A stretch of 64,000 nt of DNA, from assembly GCA_040506275.1 (NCBI GenBank), contig JBEVXD010000012.1:1-64000 (forward strand), given 5' to 3'. Under the pieces are notes generated by a model. The model ran no database searches. It had not been told where the DNA came from and worked only from the letters and a program-made list of their open reading frames with translations. Both the position numbers and the translations under genes were made by a program. Of this stretch, positions 18,191 to 26,429 are shown in pieces. This DNA comes from Thiodiazotropha sp040506275. GTDB lineage: Bacteria > Pseudomonadota > Gammaproteobacteria > Chromatiales > Chromatiaceae. How positions within the stretch are numbered: position 1 is the first letter of the stretch; every line of letters starts with the position of its first letter.

Positions 18191-18211
18191 ATAATAGACC
18201 GATCGTCTAAT
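18191..18211. promoter_or_regulatory. TetR/AcuR-type operator upstream of acuI
   Basis: ATAATAGACCGATCGTCTAA, a near-palindrome around CGATCG, lies 12 bases before the acuI start. The same 20 bases recur at 18871-18890 before the tetR start. Two identical sites in front of regulator and target are strong evidence for autoregulation and co-regulation. Confidence 0.85.
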
Positions 18212-18228
18212 AATGAGTAAAAAATTAC

Positions 18229-18864
18229 CTAAGGCGTAAGGCTGCTTAGGAAGAATTTTGAATAACTGCGTAGGGCTGTTGGGTCACGTTCAAGTTTTGA
18301 ACGAAGCACCGCACCTTCCCAGCCCGTCCAGAAGATATATGCGACTTCTTTGCAATTTGTCGATGCGGGTATCTGTTTTAGAGTTCGAGCTTCCTCAAGA
18401 CACTGTTCGACTTGTTGTTGCCATACCTCAAATGCGGCAATCAGCTGAACCCGGAACGATTCCGGTAAAGTGCCCATCTCCTGGCCAAGGTTGCCAACAA
18501 GACATCCCCGTTTGAACTCATATCTTGCCATGCCATTAATAGCGTCGTTTAAAAAGGCTGTAAGACGTTCGAGGGGGGATAGGGTTTTGTCACTCAAAAA
18601 CTTATTCAGTTTGTGTTCAAAAAATTTCACATAACTCTGAATCAGTTCTGAGCCGAAGGCATCCTTGTTTTTGAAGTAGTGGTAAAAGGAGCCTTTTGGC
18701 ACGCCGACGCTTCGGAGGATCTCATCAATACCCGTGGCGGAAAATCCCTTTTCTGTGAGGATTTCCATGCCGGCACGTATCAGCTCAGCTTTTGCCTGGC
18801 TGAATACCGCCTGATCCTTTGGTGGCCTGCCACGACCACGTTTTACTGCTGTAATTGATCTCAT
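18229..18864 (-). CDS. TetR-family regulator (AcuR-like) of the acuI unit
   Basis: 211 residues. A basic leader (KRGRGRPPKDQ) precedes the TetR helix-turn-helix: LIRAGMEILTEKGFSATGID, then EILRSVGVPKGSFYHYFKNK. The ligand domain has RGCLVGNLGQEMG, the cysteine-containing motif of the AcuR/YbiH-like group that regulates reductases responding to acrylate or other electrophiles. It lies 50 bases upstream of the acuI-type gene on the same strand, with matching operators before both genes. Known AcuR represses acuI until acrylate is present; the same circuit is inferred here. Confidence 0.87.
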   Translation of the reverse strand: MRSITAVKRGRGRPPKDQAVFSQAKAELIRAGMEILTEKGFSATGIDEILRSVGVPKGSFYHYFKNKDAFGSELIQSYVKFFEHKLNKFLSDKTLSPLERLTAFLNDAINGMARYEFKRGCLVGNLGQEMGTLPESFRVQLIAAFEVWQQQVEQCLEEARTLKQIPASTNCKEVAYIFWTGWEGAVLRSKLERDPTALRSYSKFFLSSLTP

Positions 18865-18870
18865 AATTAA

Positions 18871-18891
18871 ATAATAGACCGATCGTCTAAT
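18871..18891. promoter_or_regulatory. TetR/AcuR-type operator upstream of tetR
   Basis: ATAATAGACCGATCGTCTAA lies seven bases before the start codon of the TetR gene and is identical to the site before acuI. This position fits negative autoregulation. Confidence 0.85.
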
Positions 18892-19444
18892 TAAATCAAA
18901 TTGTTTTGAAATTCCACTTCAGCGTTGGGTATTCCGATATAAAAAATGGTGGGTTGATTGTTGCAATGGCGAGGTGGAGTTATATCCCACCAAAAGGCGT
19001 AAAAATTCACTACAAGAGAATTACACCGTCACAAGGTCTTGGTTCATTGCCTAGCTGCAGATTCCAGTTAAATTGACCGTTGAAAGTAATCCCGTAATTT
19101 ATGTCGGTATATTAGGTCTCATAAAATCGTGCTTTATTAAATAGACATGCGAAGAGCAAGCTGATGAGAATTTTATGACATGTATGTCAAACGAATCTAG
19201 TTATTGTGCTTTAGTAGTTAGTTCATGTTCATTAGTTGCTAAGTTTTCAAAAGTCCTATGGCTGTAGCGGCAAGTGTAGTTGCAATACCTGCTCAGTGTG
19301 CAAGTTCGTGTTCTAATGGGCATTAGAGCGATACAACACTTTGTGAATTAACGAGTCCAATCGATGGCTATGGTACTGATGATTATCTCGTACCAGATAA
19401 TGTTTGTTGTATTAAATAGATATTGTTTATTCGAGGTATCAGAA
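18892..19444. other. Intergenic region, nothing recognisable
   Basis: About 550 bases between the TetR gene and the small membrane ORF. No motif, repeat or conserved coding stretch was recognised. Confidence 0.35.
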
Positions 19445-19591
19445 ATGATCCGATACATTTGGCTTGCTATATTTATAATTTGTCCTGGAATATTATTTCA
19501 GTTAGGGCAATCTATGGCTGCTGTATTGGTTGCATTAGTATTCGGAATTATCGAGTTTACTTGGGGACCAGGGACTAGAAAACGAGAGTAA
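19445..19591 (+). CDS. Small membrane protein, 48 aa (tentative)
   Basis: A short frame starting MIRYIWLAIFIICPGIL with GAGG at 19433-19436, eight bases upstream. It is almost entirely two hydrophobic segments separated by QLGQSM and ends in a positively charged tail (GTRKRE), which fits a small inner-membrane protein with the tail inside. A longer in-frame start at 19364 lacks a ribosome site. No family is recognised; it may be a chance frame. Confidence 0.35.
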   Translation: MIRYIWLAIFIICPGILFQLGQSMAAVLVALVFGIIEFTWGPGTRKRE

Positions 19592-19619
19592 CATCCGGGA
19601 TCGAACTAATCTAAGAAAA

Positions 19620-19760
19620 AATACCGGGACATCAGTCATCATTTGAAAAGCACATTTAGGTGAGTTTGAATCAGGTTATATGTGGAATGTTACCAAGCCA
19701 AGGAGCAGACAATGACGATATCACGCAAGCGATAAGTATGTCTTGAAGAAAGAGGCCAAA
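19620..19760 (+). mobile_element. Decayed left end of a REP-associated transposase element
   Basis: About 140 bases align with 48529-48660, the left flank and first codons of the intact transposase. Shared blocks are CCGGGACA, TCATCATTTGAAAAG, AAGCCAAGGAG, the start codon with ATGACGATATC, and GTCTTGAAGAAA. After about 15 codons the similarity ends and the frame is broken. It is a solo remnant of an element related to the one at 48458-49957. Confidence 0.75.
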
Positions 19761-19962
19761 GCCCCTTTCTTATCTATTGAATGTTAAATCTATTTTCATG
19801 GCCAATAGCAGCAGGCTGACCAGCCCTTTCCGGTTTGAATGGTCCGTTGTTGCCAGCAGGGTGGTCAAATGGGTGCGGTACCTGCACTTGGTGAAATTAT
19901 CCATTTCCCAATGTGGATTCTACGTCAAATATTCTTCAGCCTCATAATATAATCCACCCTCA

Positions 19963-19987
19963 TTGGTGGGGCATGGCCCCACCCTAC
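19963..19987. repeat. REP palindrome (GTGGGGC..GCCCCAC family)
   Basis: TTGGTGGGGCATGGCCCCAC, followed by CCTAC. Near-identical copies lie at 34354, 42525, 42591 and 60558, with a diverged one at 45598, all between genes. Confidence 0.8.
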
Positions 19988-20151
19988 AGCATGCTGGGCT
20001 GGAAAGTGGGTCATATCGCACAATCCACTGCCTATGAAATAGGCCATATAACCTACTTTTCGCGCATTAGTTCGATAAATGATTCATGTCAATGAGTCCT
20101 GAAGTTCAGCTCAGATAGACTCGCAGCGTTTCTATCTGGCTTAAGTGATTG

Positions 20152-20442
20152 ATGAGAAGATCCAACACCTTACTTGTGTGTCTGCTGGTTTTGCTGGCAG
20201 GCTTTATAACCACGATAATTGAGAGCGGCTTTCAGCGGAGGCAGGCTTCTGAGGCGCTGGTGCAAACAGGAGATCTGGTGAGAGAGCTGGGTCTAACCGA
20301 TATTGCACTGTTTACTGAGGCCCGCTATACGCGGCATCCAACTCAGACTGATCTTCACTCTGCATTTCAAGACCATCCGGGTGCCATTGAGCACTTTCCC
20401 AGTGGTTCCTTGTTACCGCCACCTTCTGGTTTACTGCAATGA
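20152..20442 (+). CDS. Small exported protein opening the NosL/ABC cluster
   Basis: 96 residues. The N-terminus (MRRSN, then LLVCLLVLLAGFITTII) is a signal peptide or membrane anchor. The rest is short, with a Pro-rich end, and matches no family I know. Its stop overlaps the start of the FtsX-type permease (ATGA at 20439-20442), so it is the first gene of a tightly coupled envelope operon. TTG at 20149 is an alternative start. It may be a periplasmic accessory of the transporter; the function is unknown. Confidence 0.6.
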   Translation: MRRSNTLLVCLLVLLAGFITTIIESGFQRRQASEALVQTGDLVRELGLTDIALFTEARYTRHPTQTDLHSAFQDHPGAIEHFPSGSLLPPPSGLLQ

Positions 20443-21572
20443 TCTGTTTTCTACGTAAACAGAAGTATCTGATCGATTACATCCTCTCCAGTTTATTGAG
20501 AAACAAGGGTAAGAATTTTGCACTACTCGCCGTCTACACCCTGATCATCTTTATGCTTGCATCGGTAATGCTATTTACACATGCCTTGCGCAAAGAGGCT
20601 GTGAATATGCTGGAAAATGCCCCTGAAATTATCGTGCAAAGATTACAGGCTGGTCGTAATGCCTTGGTGCCAAGTGAGTATCTGGACAAAATAGGGAAAT
20701 TGCGTGGTGTCACACAAAAGAGTGGGCGTCTTTGGGGCTATTACTATGACCCAGCGGTCAAAGCAAACTACACCGTTATGACAGCTGGTCAGGAATCCTT
20801 ACCGATAACCGAAATAATCATTGGCGCCGGTATAGCTCGTACCAGAGGGTTGTCATTGGGAGATTATCTGACGTTAAGATCTCAATCTGGAGATGCCTAC
20901 GCGTTTAAAGTATCGAAGTTACTCGATGAGAGGTCAGAGCTGGTCACTACAGACCTACTGTTAATCTCACCACTGGCATTTCGTCGTTTATTCAATATTC
21001 CAGAGGGTGTTTATAGTGATCTGGTATTGTCTGTCAGAAACCCTCGTGAGGTGCGTAAAGTTGCAGAAAAATTGGTGCTGATGCTACCGGATAGTCGTCC
21101 AATATTAAGAGAAGAGATCTTACGCACTTACGACAGTATCTTTTCATGGAGAGAGGGGGTTATCTTTGTTTTGCTGATGGGATCTGTGCTGGCATTTATG
21201 ATCTTTGCCTGGGATAAGGCTTCCGGCTTGAGTGCAGAAGAGCGTCGTGAGATCGGTATACTCAAAGCAGTGGGTTGGGAGACCAGTGATGTGATGCGGA
21301 TGAAGTTCTGGGAAGGTGCAATTATCTCATTGATGGCATTTCTTCTAGGGTATCTGGCTGCTTATGCCCATGTCTTTTTTGCCTCGGCCAGCCTGTTTGA
21401 ACCTGTACTCAAGGGTTGGGCTGTTCTCTATCCTAGCTTCCAGTTGACGCCCGTTGTGGATGGGCTGCAGCTTGCGACTTTGTTCTTTTTTACTGTGCTG
21501 CCCTATATCCTGGCAACGATTATTCCGGTCTGGCGCACCTCCATCACCGACCCCGATGCAGTAATGCGGTAG
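20439..21572 (+). CDS. FtsX/MacB-type ABC transporter permease
   Basis: A 377-residue inner-membrane protein. One helix lies near residues 25-47 (FALLAVYTLIIFMLASVMLF), followed by a large periplasmic domain of about 200 residues. Three C-terminal helices follow, with the FtsX-family segment SAEERREIGILKAVGWETSDV before the second of them. The ATPase gene follows six bases downstream. The MacB/LolCE/FtsX fold works in mechanotransmission or lipoprotein/lipid handling rather than classical import. Within this NosL-containing cluster it probably serves cofactor or cuproprotein maturation, like the ABC components of nos clusters, but it is not NosY-like in topology. Confidence 0.87.
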   Translation: MICFLRKQKYLIDYILSSLLRNKGKNFALLAVYTLIIFMLASVMLFTHALRKEAVNMLENAPEIIVQRLQAGRNALVPSEYLDKIGKLRGVTQKSGRLWGYYYDPAVKANYTVMTAGQESLPITEIIIGAGIARTRGLSLGDYLTLRSQSGDAYAFKVSKLLDERSELVTTDLLLISPLAFRRLFNIPEGVYSDLVLSVRNPREVRKVAEKLVLMLPDSRPILREEILRTYDSIFSWREGVIFVLLMGSVLAFMIFAWDKASGLSAEERREIGILKAVGWETSDVMRMKFWEGAIISLMAFLLGYLAAYAHVFFASASLFEPVLKGWAVLYPSFQLTPVVDGLQLATLFFFTVLPYILATIIPVWRTSITDPDAVMR

Positions 21573-21578
21573 AGATCT

Positions 21579-22262
21579 ATGTTGATTCAGTTAACTGATG
21601 TGCGCAAGGTTTTTAACCAGGGTAAAGCAAATGAGTTTTGCGCTATACAAGGTATTACCACCCACTTTGAAGCTAACCGGGTTAGTTGTTTGAAAGGAGC
21701 CAGCGGCTCTGGGAAAACGACCTTGATGTCAATGATAGGCTGTCTCTCGCGTCCCACCAGTGGCCGTATTCAATTGGGTGAGCGGGTTATATCCGGCCTG
21801 CCTGAGCGTTTTTTGACAGAAGTACGGCGACACACCTTCGGGTTTATTTTTCAGCGTTTTAACCTGATTCCGGGATTGAGTGTATTGGAAAATATAATGT
21901 TGCCAGCCTATCCCCAGGGATTGCCATATAAGACGTTGAAGGCCAGAGCAAACCGCCTTCTTGATCAATTTTCGCTGTCGAATAAATCGGGCAATCCTGT
22001 TGACTGGTTATCCGGTGGTGAAGCGCAAAGGGTTGCTATCTGTCGGGCATTGATTAATGAACCAAAGATCCTGATTGCTGATGAACCGACTGCTAATCTA
22101 GACAGTCGACTCTCAGCTGATTTCATGGGTCTGATCGATGAACTTCGCAATACAGGAAAAACGGTTTTGATCAGCAGCCATGACCCAGTGGTATTCGAAT
22201 CGACTGTAGTCGATCGATTAATAGAGTTGCATGATGGTGTTATGGTTACAGAGAGTATCTGA
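21579..22262 (+). CDS. ABC transporter ATPase (LolD/MacB-like)
   Basis: 227 residues, a single ABC domain. Walker A is GASGSGKTTLMS, the Q-loop is FIFQRFNLIPGLSVLENIML, the signature is LSGGEAQRVAICRAL, and Walker B with D-loop is ILIADEPTANLDS. The switch His lies in LISSHDP. The FQxFNLIPxLTVxENV pattern is typical of ATPases paired with FtsX/MacB permeases, consistent with the neighbouring permease. It should hydrolyse ATP at the cytosolic face of that complex. Same operon; four bases to the next gene. Confidence 0.92.
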   Translation: MLIQLTDVRKVFNQGKANEFCAIQGITTHFEANRVSCLKGASGSGKTTLMSMIGCLSRPTSGRIQLGERVISGLPERFLTEVRRHTFGFIFQRFNLIPGLSVLENIMLPAYPQGLPYKTLKARANRLLDQFSLSNKSGNPVDWLSGGEAQRVAICRALINEPKILIADEPTANLDSRLSADFMGLIDELRNTGKTVLISSHDPVVFESTVVDRLIELHDGVMVTESI

Positions 22263-22265
22263 GCT

Positions 22266-23273
22266 GTGATATTCGATCCCTCAATCATGGCGTTGATTCT
22301 GGTTTCTGCAATCGTATCCTCAATGTTGATTATTGCTGCGGGATTCTCAATTCAGATACTCCGTTTTTGGGATATACAAAGCGGTAGCGAACAACAGCTA
22401 TCACTTGAACGACGTACCTATCTGATATCTACCCTGTTGATATGGGCCTTGAGTTTCGAATTTCTATCCCTGTTGCTGTTTATCTATAACGCTGAATCGA
22501 TGTCTGGACAGTTTGTTGGCGCGATGTGCGCAACTGGGGTACTCAATGTTAACTCATGGGGTTGGCCAACCCTGGTTTTTAAAATTGCACTATTCTTTTT
22601 TGCTGCGGCCTGGCTGGCTTTAAACTATCTCGACAACCGGGGCTATGACTATCCACTTATCAGGTATAAATATGGATTGTTGTTGTTTGCTATACCCCTG
22701 GCAATATCAGAATCTATCTTACAGTGGCTTCATTTTAATGAGATGGATCCCAATCTGATTACCTCCTGTTGTGGAACCCTCTTCTCAGCTGAGGCGGAAG
22801 GTGTGGCTGCAGAGATATCGGGAATGCCACCTGGAAAGATTATGCCTGCTTTCATACTGTCTGCAGTTTTAGTGCTCTTCAGCGCTCTTTGGGTGGCCTT
22901 GAAGGGGCGTAAGGGTTGGTTGCTTTCGTTTGCTGGGCTTGCGGCTTTTTGCATCTCGTTAATAGCAATAGTGTCGTTTATATCACTCTATATCTATGAG
23001 CACCCCCATCACCACTGCCCCTTTTGTATACTTAAACAGGGGCATGACTATATAGGTTATTTCCTCTATATCCCTCTGTTTCTGGCTGCAGGTTTGTCAC
23101 TCAGTGTCGGTGTTATCTCACCATGGAAAAACATTCCAAGTCTGACAGTCACCGTAACGCAAGTGGTTCCCAGATTGAGTTGGCTCTCAATCATGCTCTT
23201 CATCCAGTTTTACTTAACGGCCGCTTGGTCCGTGTGGCAGTCCAATCTAACCATGCAGGAGGTGTGGTGGTGA
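22266..23273 (+). CDS. Polytopic membrane protein with His/Cys motif, unknown function
   Basis: 335 residues with about eight hydrophobic helices and a GTG start. Features that could bind metal or form disulfides are MCATGVLN near residue 86, TSCCGTLFS near 167 and YEHPHHHCPFCIL near 250. I do not recognise a named family. Its placement between an ABC ATPase and a thioredoxin-like lipoprotein, with NosL proteins downstream, suggests a role in copper or heme/thiol handling at the inner membrane. The stop overlaps the start of the next gene by four bases. Confidence 0.7.
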   Translation: MIFDPSIMALILVSAIVSSMLIIAAGFSIQILRFWDIQSGSEQQLSLERRTYLISTLLIWALSFEFLSLLLFIYNAESMSGQFVGAMCATGVLNVNSWGWPTLVFKIALFFFAAAWLALNYLDNRGYDYPLIRYKYGLLLFAIPLAISESILQWLHFNEMDPNLITSCCGTLFSAEAEGVAAEISGMPPGKIMPAFILSAVLVLFSALWVALKGRKGWLLSFAGLAAFCISLIAIVSFISLYIYEHPHHHCPFCILKQGHDYIGYFLYIPLFLAAGLSLSVGVISPWKNIPSLTVTVTQVVPRLSWLSIMLFIQFYLTAAWSVWQSNLTMQEVWW

Positions 23274-23770
23274 AACAGAAGAGTATTATTTATTGCTTAC
23301 TGGTGTTGATGCTTATCATTTTGTTTGGCTGCCAACCAGATACATCAGCTTTAGATAAAGGTAAGCAGCCTCCGGCATTTGAATTGGAAAGCCTGAATGG
23401 TGAGTTGTTACGCTACCCCGATCTATATGAAGGCAAGGTGGTGGTGATTCGCTTCTGGGCTGACTGGTGCCCATTTTGTAAAAGCGAGATGCAGAACATT
23501 GAGCCTATCTATAGAAAATTGAAAGATAAAGGGTTGGTGATGCTTGCATTAAATGTCAGGCAGGATCGAGAAACTGCCGCTGCATTTATTAACAACCTCG
23601 CAATTACATATGAAGTATTACTTGACGAGCATGGAGAGACGGCTCGTAACTATGGTGTCATTGGATTGCCCACTACCTTCATTCTTGATCGCAAGGGTCG
23701 ATTGCACACCCGAATCATAGGTGAATCCACAGCTGAGCTTTTCGAAATGGTTGTGAGCGAATTGCTGTGA
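23270..23770 (+). CDS. TlpA/ResA-like thioredoxin lipoprotein
   Basis: 166 residues. The signal sequence ends in the lipobox LFGC, giving a lipid-anchored periplasmic protein. The thioredoxin fold has the active site WADWCPFCKSEM and the cis-proline loop GLPTTFILD. Such TlpA-like proteins reduce cysteines of apo-cytochromes or copper centres. The GTG start at 23270 is chosen because AGGAGG lies seven bases before it and it yields a proper lipoprotein signal; the frame itself is open from 23123. It overlaps both neighbours by four bases and is probably translationally coupled. Likely partners are the DsbD-like protein that follows and the NosL proteins. Confidence 0.9.
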   Translation: MKQKSIIYCLLVLMLIILFGCQPDTSALDKGKQPPAFELESLNGELLRYPDLYEGKVVVIRFWADWCPFCKSEMQNIEPIYRKLKDKGLVMLALNVRQDRETAAAFINNLAITYEVLLDEHGETARNYGVIGLPTTFILDRKGRLHTRIIGESTAELFEMVVSELL

Positions 23771-24447
23771 GTTCTGATTTTACGCTCAGTCTGGCCTTCA
23801 TGACAGGTATTTTGGGTAGCTTTCATTGTCTCGGTATGTGCAGTGGAATAAATGCCGGATTCTTTATCCATTTGGCACCGAGATACAGGCCAAATGCTCT
23901 TATTGCATTTCATGGTCTGCGTATCACAGTCTATACCATGCTTGGGATTGGTGGTGCCCTTGTAGGTCAGGTATTGGTACAGAGCGGTATTGTTGGTAAG
24001 GCGCAAGGTATCCTGATGATTCTGGCGGGTGTGCTGATCAGTTTACTGGGTTTGAATCTGCTTGGTCTTCGGTTGTGGAAAGTGAGATTCAGGAAGCCCG
24101 CTGTAGCCTCTGTTCCTGTTGCGGCTCTGACCAACTCATCTCCACTGGTAACTGCAATGACTGCAGGCATACTCAATGGCCTGGTACCGTGCAGCTTGGT
24201 TTTTTCAGTAGCAGTAAAAGCCGTATCCACTGCAGACCCGGTTGATGCAGGACTGCTTATGTTGAGCTTCGGCGCTGGTACATTGCCATCAATGGTTGCA
24301 GTTACTTTGGTTGGAACCTATATCGGAACGGTATTTCGAGGTGTGTTGGCTAAATTGGCCGGCCTTGCAGTGATACTGCTCGGTTTATGGACACTCTACG
24401 AAGGTGTGGTTTTTTTCGAGATCATGCGGGGTCTGGCCAACTGGTAA
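23767..24447 (+). CDS. DsbD/SafE-type membrane protein (PF13386-like)
   Basis: 226 residues, GTG start overlapping the TlpA gene. About six helices. The first has GILGSFHCLGMCSGINAGF, the HCxGMC motif of the urease-accessory-UreH-like/DsbD_2 family, and a mirrored motif TAGILNGLVPCSLVFS opens the second half. Relatives move electrons or copper across the inner membrane for cytochrome oxidase assembly (CcoH/SenC neighbourhoods). Here it may supply reductant to the adjacent TlpA-like lipoprotein. Confidence 0.87.
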   Translation: MSSDFTLSLAFMTGILGSFHCLGMCSGINAGFFIHLAPRYRPNALIAFHGLRITVYTMLGIGGALVGQVLVQSGIVGKAQGILMILAGVLISLLGLNLLGLRLWKVRFRKPAVASVPVAALTNSSPLVTAMTAGILNGLVPCSLVFSVAVKAVSTADPVDAGLLMLSFGAGTLPSMVAVTLVGTYIGTVFRGVLAKLAGLAVILLGLWTLYEGVVFFEIMRGLANW

Positions 24448-24559
24448 ATATAACCCGGCACCTCGATGGGTTGGTTCAGGGTTAATAGTGTGAGTTGTTG
24501 GTTTAAAAATGTTAAATCACGACGGTTATAGTGTGGAAGTAGTATAGGAGTATTTGACT

Positions 24560-25243
24560 ATGAGTAATGAGAGTAATAAGGAACGTCGTAATCTGTTAAA
24601 GATGTTATCTGTGGCCGGTTTAGCTGGGTTGTCGGGCGGCGCGCTCGCTGGACAGGGCGTTGGTGTGATGGTCCCAGGAAAAGGGTGGGTCAAAGCATCG
24701 GGCACTGCCTGTGATGGAGATGGTACGCCGTTACAATTTATCCCGAAGAGTGCTACCGATGACAAGCCATTGGAAAATGAGCTTGAAAAGTATGCCAAGT
24801 GTCCCTATTGCGGCATGGATCGCACCAAATGGAACCATAGTCGCCATTTAGTGCATTACGATGATGGCTTGGTTGACGGCACCTGTTCCATACATTGTTT
24901 GGCGATCAGTCTATCGCTGAACATAGATCGTGGTCCGAAGGCGATCTATACTGCCGACTTCGGTGCAGACAAAAAAGTTAAGCCTATGGTTAATGTGGAT
25001 GACGCAACTTATCTGTTGGGAGCCAAGTTGAAAGGTACCATGACCACCAGGAGTAAAATGGCCTTTTCATCAGCCGAGGCAGCAAAAGAGGTTCAAGCTG
25101 TAAAAGGTGGAGAACTTGTTGGCTTTGATGAAGCACTGAGTGATGCCTATATGGGGATGGCAAAGGATACTTTGATGGTACGAAAAAAACGTCTTGAACG
25201 TCGTAAAAAGATGATGGAAAAGATGAAGCAGAAAAAAGGTTAA
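24560..25243 (+). CDS. NosL-family protein with Tat signal
   Basis: 227 residues. The N-terminus KERRNLLKMLSVAGLAGL is a twin-arginine signal, so it is exported folded. The NosL core shows CPYCGMDRTKWNHSRHLVHY and a second Cys/His site in GTCSIHCLAISL. NosL proteins bind Cu(I) and supply it to nitrous oxide reductase. The C-terminus is extended by a lysine/methionine-rich tail (MMEKMKQKK). ATG at 24560 is preferred over TTG at 24554 because TAGGAG lies nine bases upstream. It follows the DsbD-like gene after 112 bases. No nosZ is nearby, so the client enzyme is uncertain. Confidence 0.85.
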   Translation: MSNESNKERRNLLKMLSVAGLAGLSGGALAGQGVGVMVPGKGWVKASGTACDGDGTPLQFIPKSATDDKPLENELEKYAKCPYCGMDRTKWNHSRHLVHYDDGLVDGTCSIHCLAISLSLNIDRGPKAIYTADFGADKKVKPMVNVDDATYLLGAKLKGTMTTRSKMAFSSAEAAKEVQAVKGGELVGFDEALSDAYMGMAKDTLMVRKKRLERRKKMMEKMKQKKG

Positions 25244-25260
25244 TACGCCTGAATATCACT

Positions 25261-25375
25261 GCTCTGTTTGTTTCCTCTACCTCCGGGAGTGGATTGGTGT
25301 GAGGGGATCTGAAATGCCAAAGCTCTACTTTTTGATCCCCTTATCCTCTCCTTCCCCGGATTCAGGTTTAAGTAA
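25261..25375. repeat. Degenerate REP/BIME-like unit
   Basis: TTTCCTCTACCTCCGGGAGT and the facing CCTTATCCTCTCCTTCCCCG repeat the arrangement seen at 17031-17150 with many changes. It sits in the gap between the two NosL genes. Confidence 0.5.
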
Positions 25376-25429
25376 TGTCGGACTAAAACAGAGTATCGGT
25401 TAGAAATAGTTGGAAAGCAGGAACTGCCA

Positions 25430-25936
25430 ATGATATTGGGTTTGAAGAAAAAAATAACTTTGATGATCTTGTGCATATTTATGGCTCAAGCGAGTAACCT
25501 AGTCGCAGAGACTGTTGAGCTGCCTGACCCAGGCCCCAAGGATACCTGCCCTGTGTGCGGGATGTTTGTTGCGAAATATCCTGAATGGATTGCAACAGTG
25601 GTTTACAAGGATGGTCATGCACACCATTTCGACGGTGCAAAGGATCTGTTCAAATATCTGCTTGAGTTGTCAAAGTGGGCGCCCAATCATCAGGCGAGTG
25701 AGATAGAAAACATCGGTGTGACAGAGTATTACTCGCTTACGCGAATTGATGCACGAAAAGCATACTATGTCATCGGCTCAGATATTCTAGGTCCTATGGG
25801 GCATGAGTTGATTCCTTTGGAAAGCAGGGAGGAGGCTGAAGAGTTCAAGTTAGATCATCAGGGTGTCTCTATCCTGGTATTCGACCAGGTTAAAAAACGT
25901 CTACTACTCAATTTGGACGAAGGTGTGTTTGAGTAG
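25430..25936 (+). CDS. NosL-like copper protein (second copy)
   Basis: 168 residues with a Sec-type signal ending near LVAET. The core CPVCGMFVAKYPEWIATV, then AHHFDGAKDLFKYL and DILGPMGHELIPLESREEA, matches the NosL family, including the Cys and Met residues used for Cu(I). Unlike the Tat-borne paralogue 190 bases upstream, it is a short Sec-exported form. AGGAA lies six bases before the start. The pair suggests successive steps of copper transfer in the periplasm. Confidence 0.88.
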   Translation: MILGLKKKITLMILCIFMAQASNLVAETVELPDPGPKDTCPVCGMFVAKYPEWIATVVYKDGHAHHFDGAKDLFKYLLELSKWAPNHQASEIENIGVTEYYSLTRIDARKAYYVIGSDILGPMGHELIPLESREEAEEFKLDHQGVSILVFDQVKKRLLLNLDEGVFE

Positions 25937-26144
25937 AGCCTGCCACCCCTCTGTAGGTGTTAGCTGGTTTAATCCACGCCACCATCTGGAAATATTGCCC
26001 TGACAGGCTTGAATCATCCAGGCGCACATTTTTCAGTATAAATCTGATACTATAATTCTATATGTAAGGCACATTTTCAGGCGGTTTGGCTAGAGCTTGC
26101 CTGATCTTATAGATATTGTTCGTTAACGCAGTGTAATGGGTTAT

Positions 26145-26429
26145 TATTAACCCGGCGACTAAGTATGTCGTCTTCAGGGTTTCAAGCCTGCCCTTGATCA
26201 AGGCGCGGCTCGCAGGCAATGGTTATTCCCTTGTCAAGAGCCGCAACACCGAGCAAGGGCAGGCTTGAAACCCCTAACAATATGATTTTTAAAAGAGAGG
26301 CCGAAGTGTGCCTGCCTGCAGACTGCGTTATCAAAACTTGCTGTAGGAGTGCTACAGCGGCGTTTTGATGCCTTGCCGCAGGCAGGCGCACTTCGGCTGA
26401 AGACAACATACTTAGTCGCAGGGTTAATA
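26145..26429. mobile_element. MITE-like three-stem element, family B, complete copy (285 bp)
   Basis: The outer repeats pair TATTAACCCGGCGACTAAGT with ACTTAGTCGCAGGGTTAATA. Inner stem 1 is 20/20 paired (26177-26196 with 26254-26273; GGTTTCAAGCCTGCCCTTG type). Inner stem 2 runs 26299-26319 with 26378-26398 and continues into CAAAAC/GTTTTG and CTGTAG/CTACAG. There is no coding potential. The partial copy 1 is at 1-164. Confidence 0.85.
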
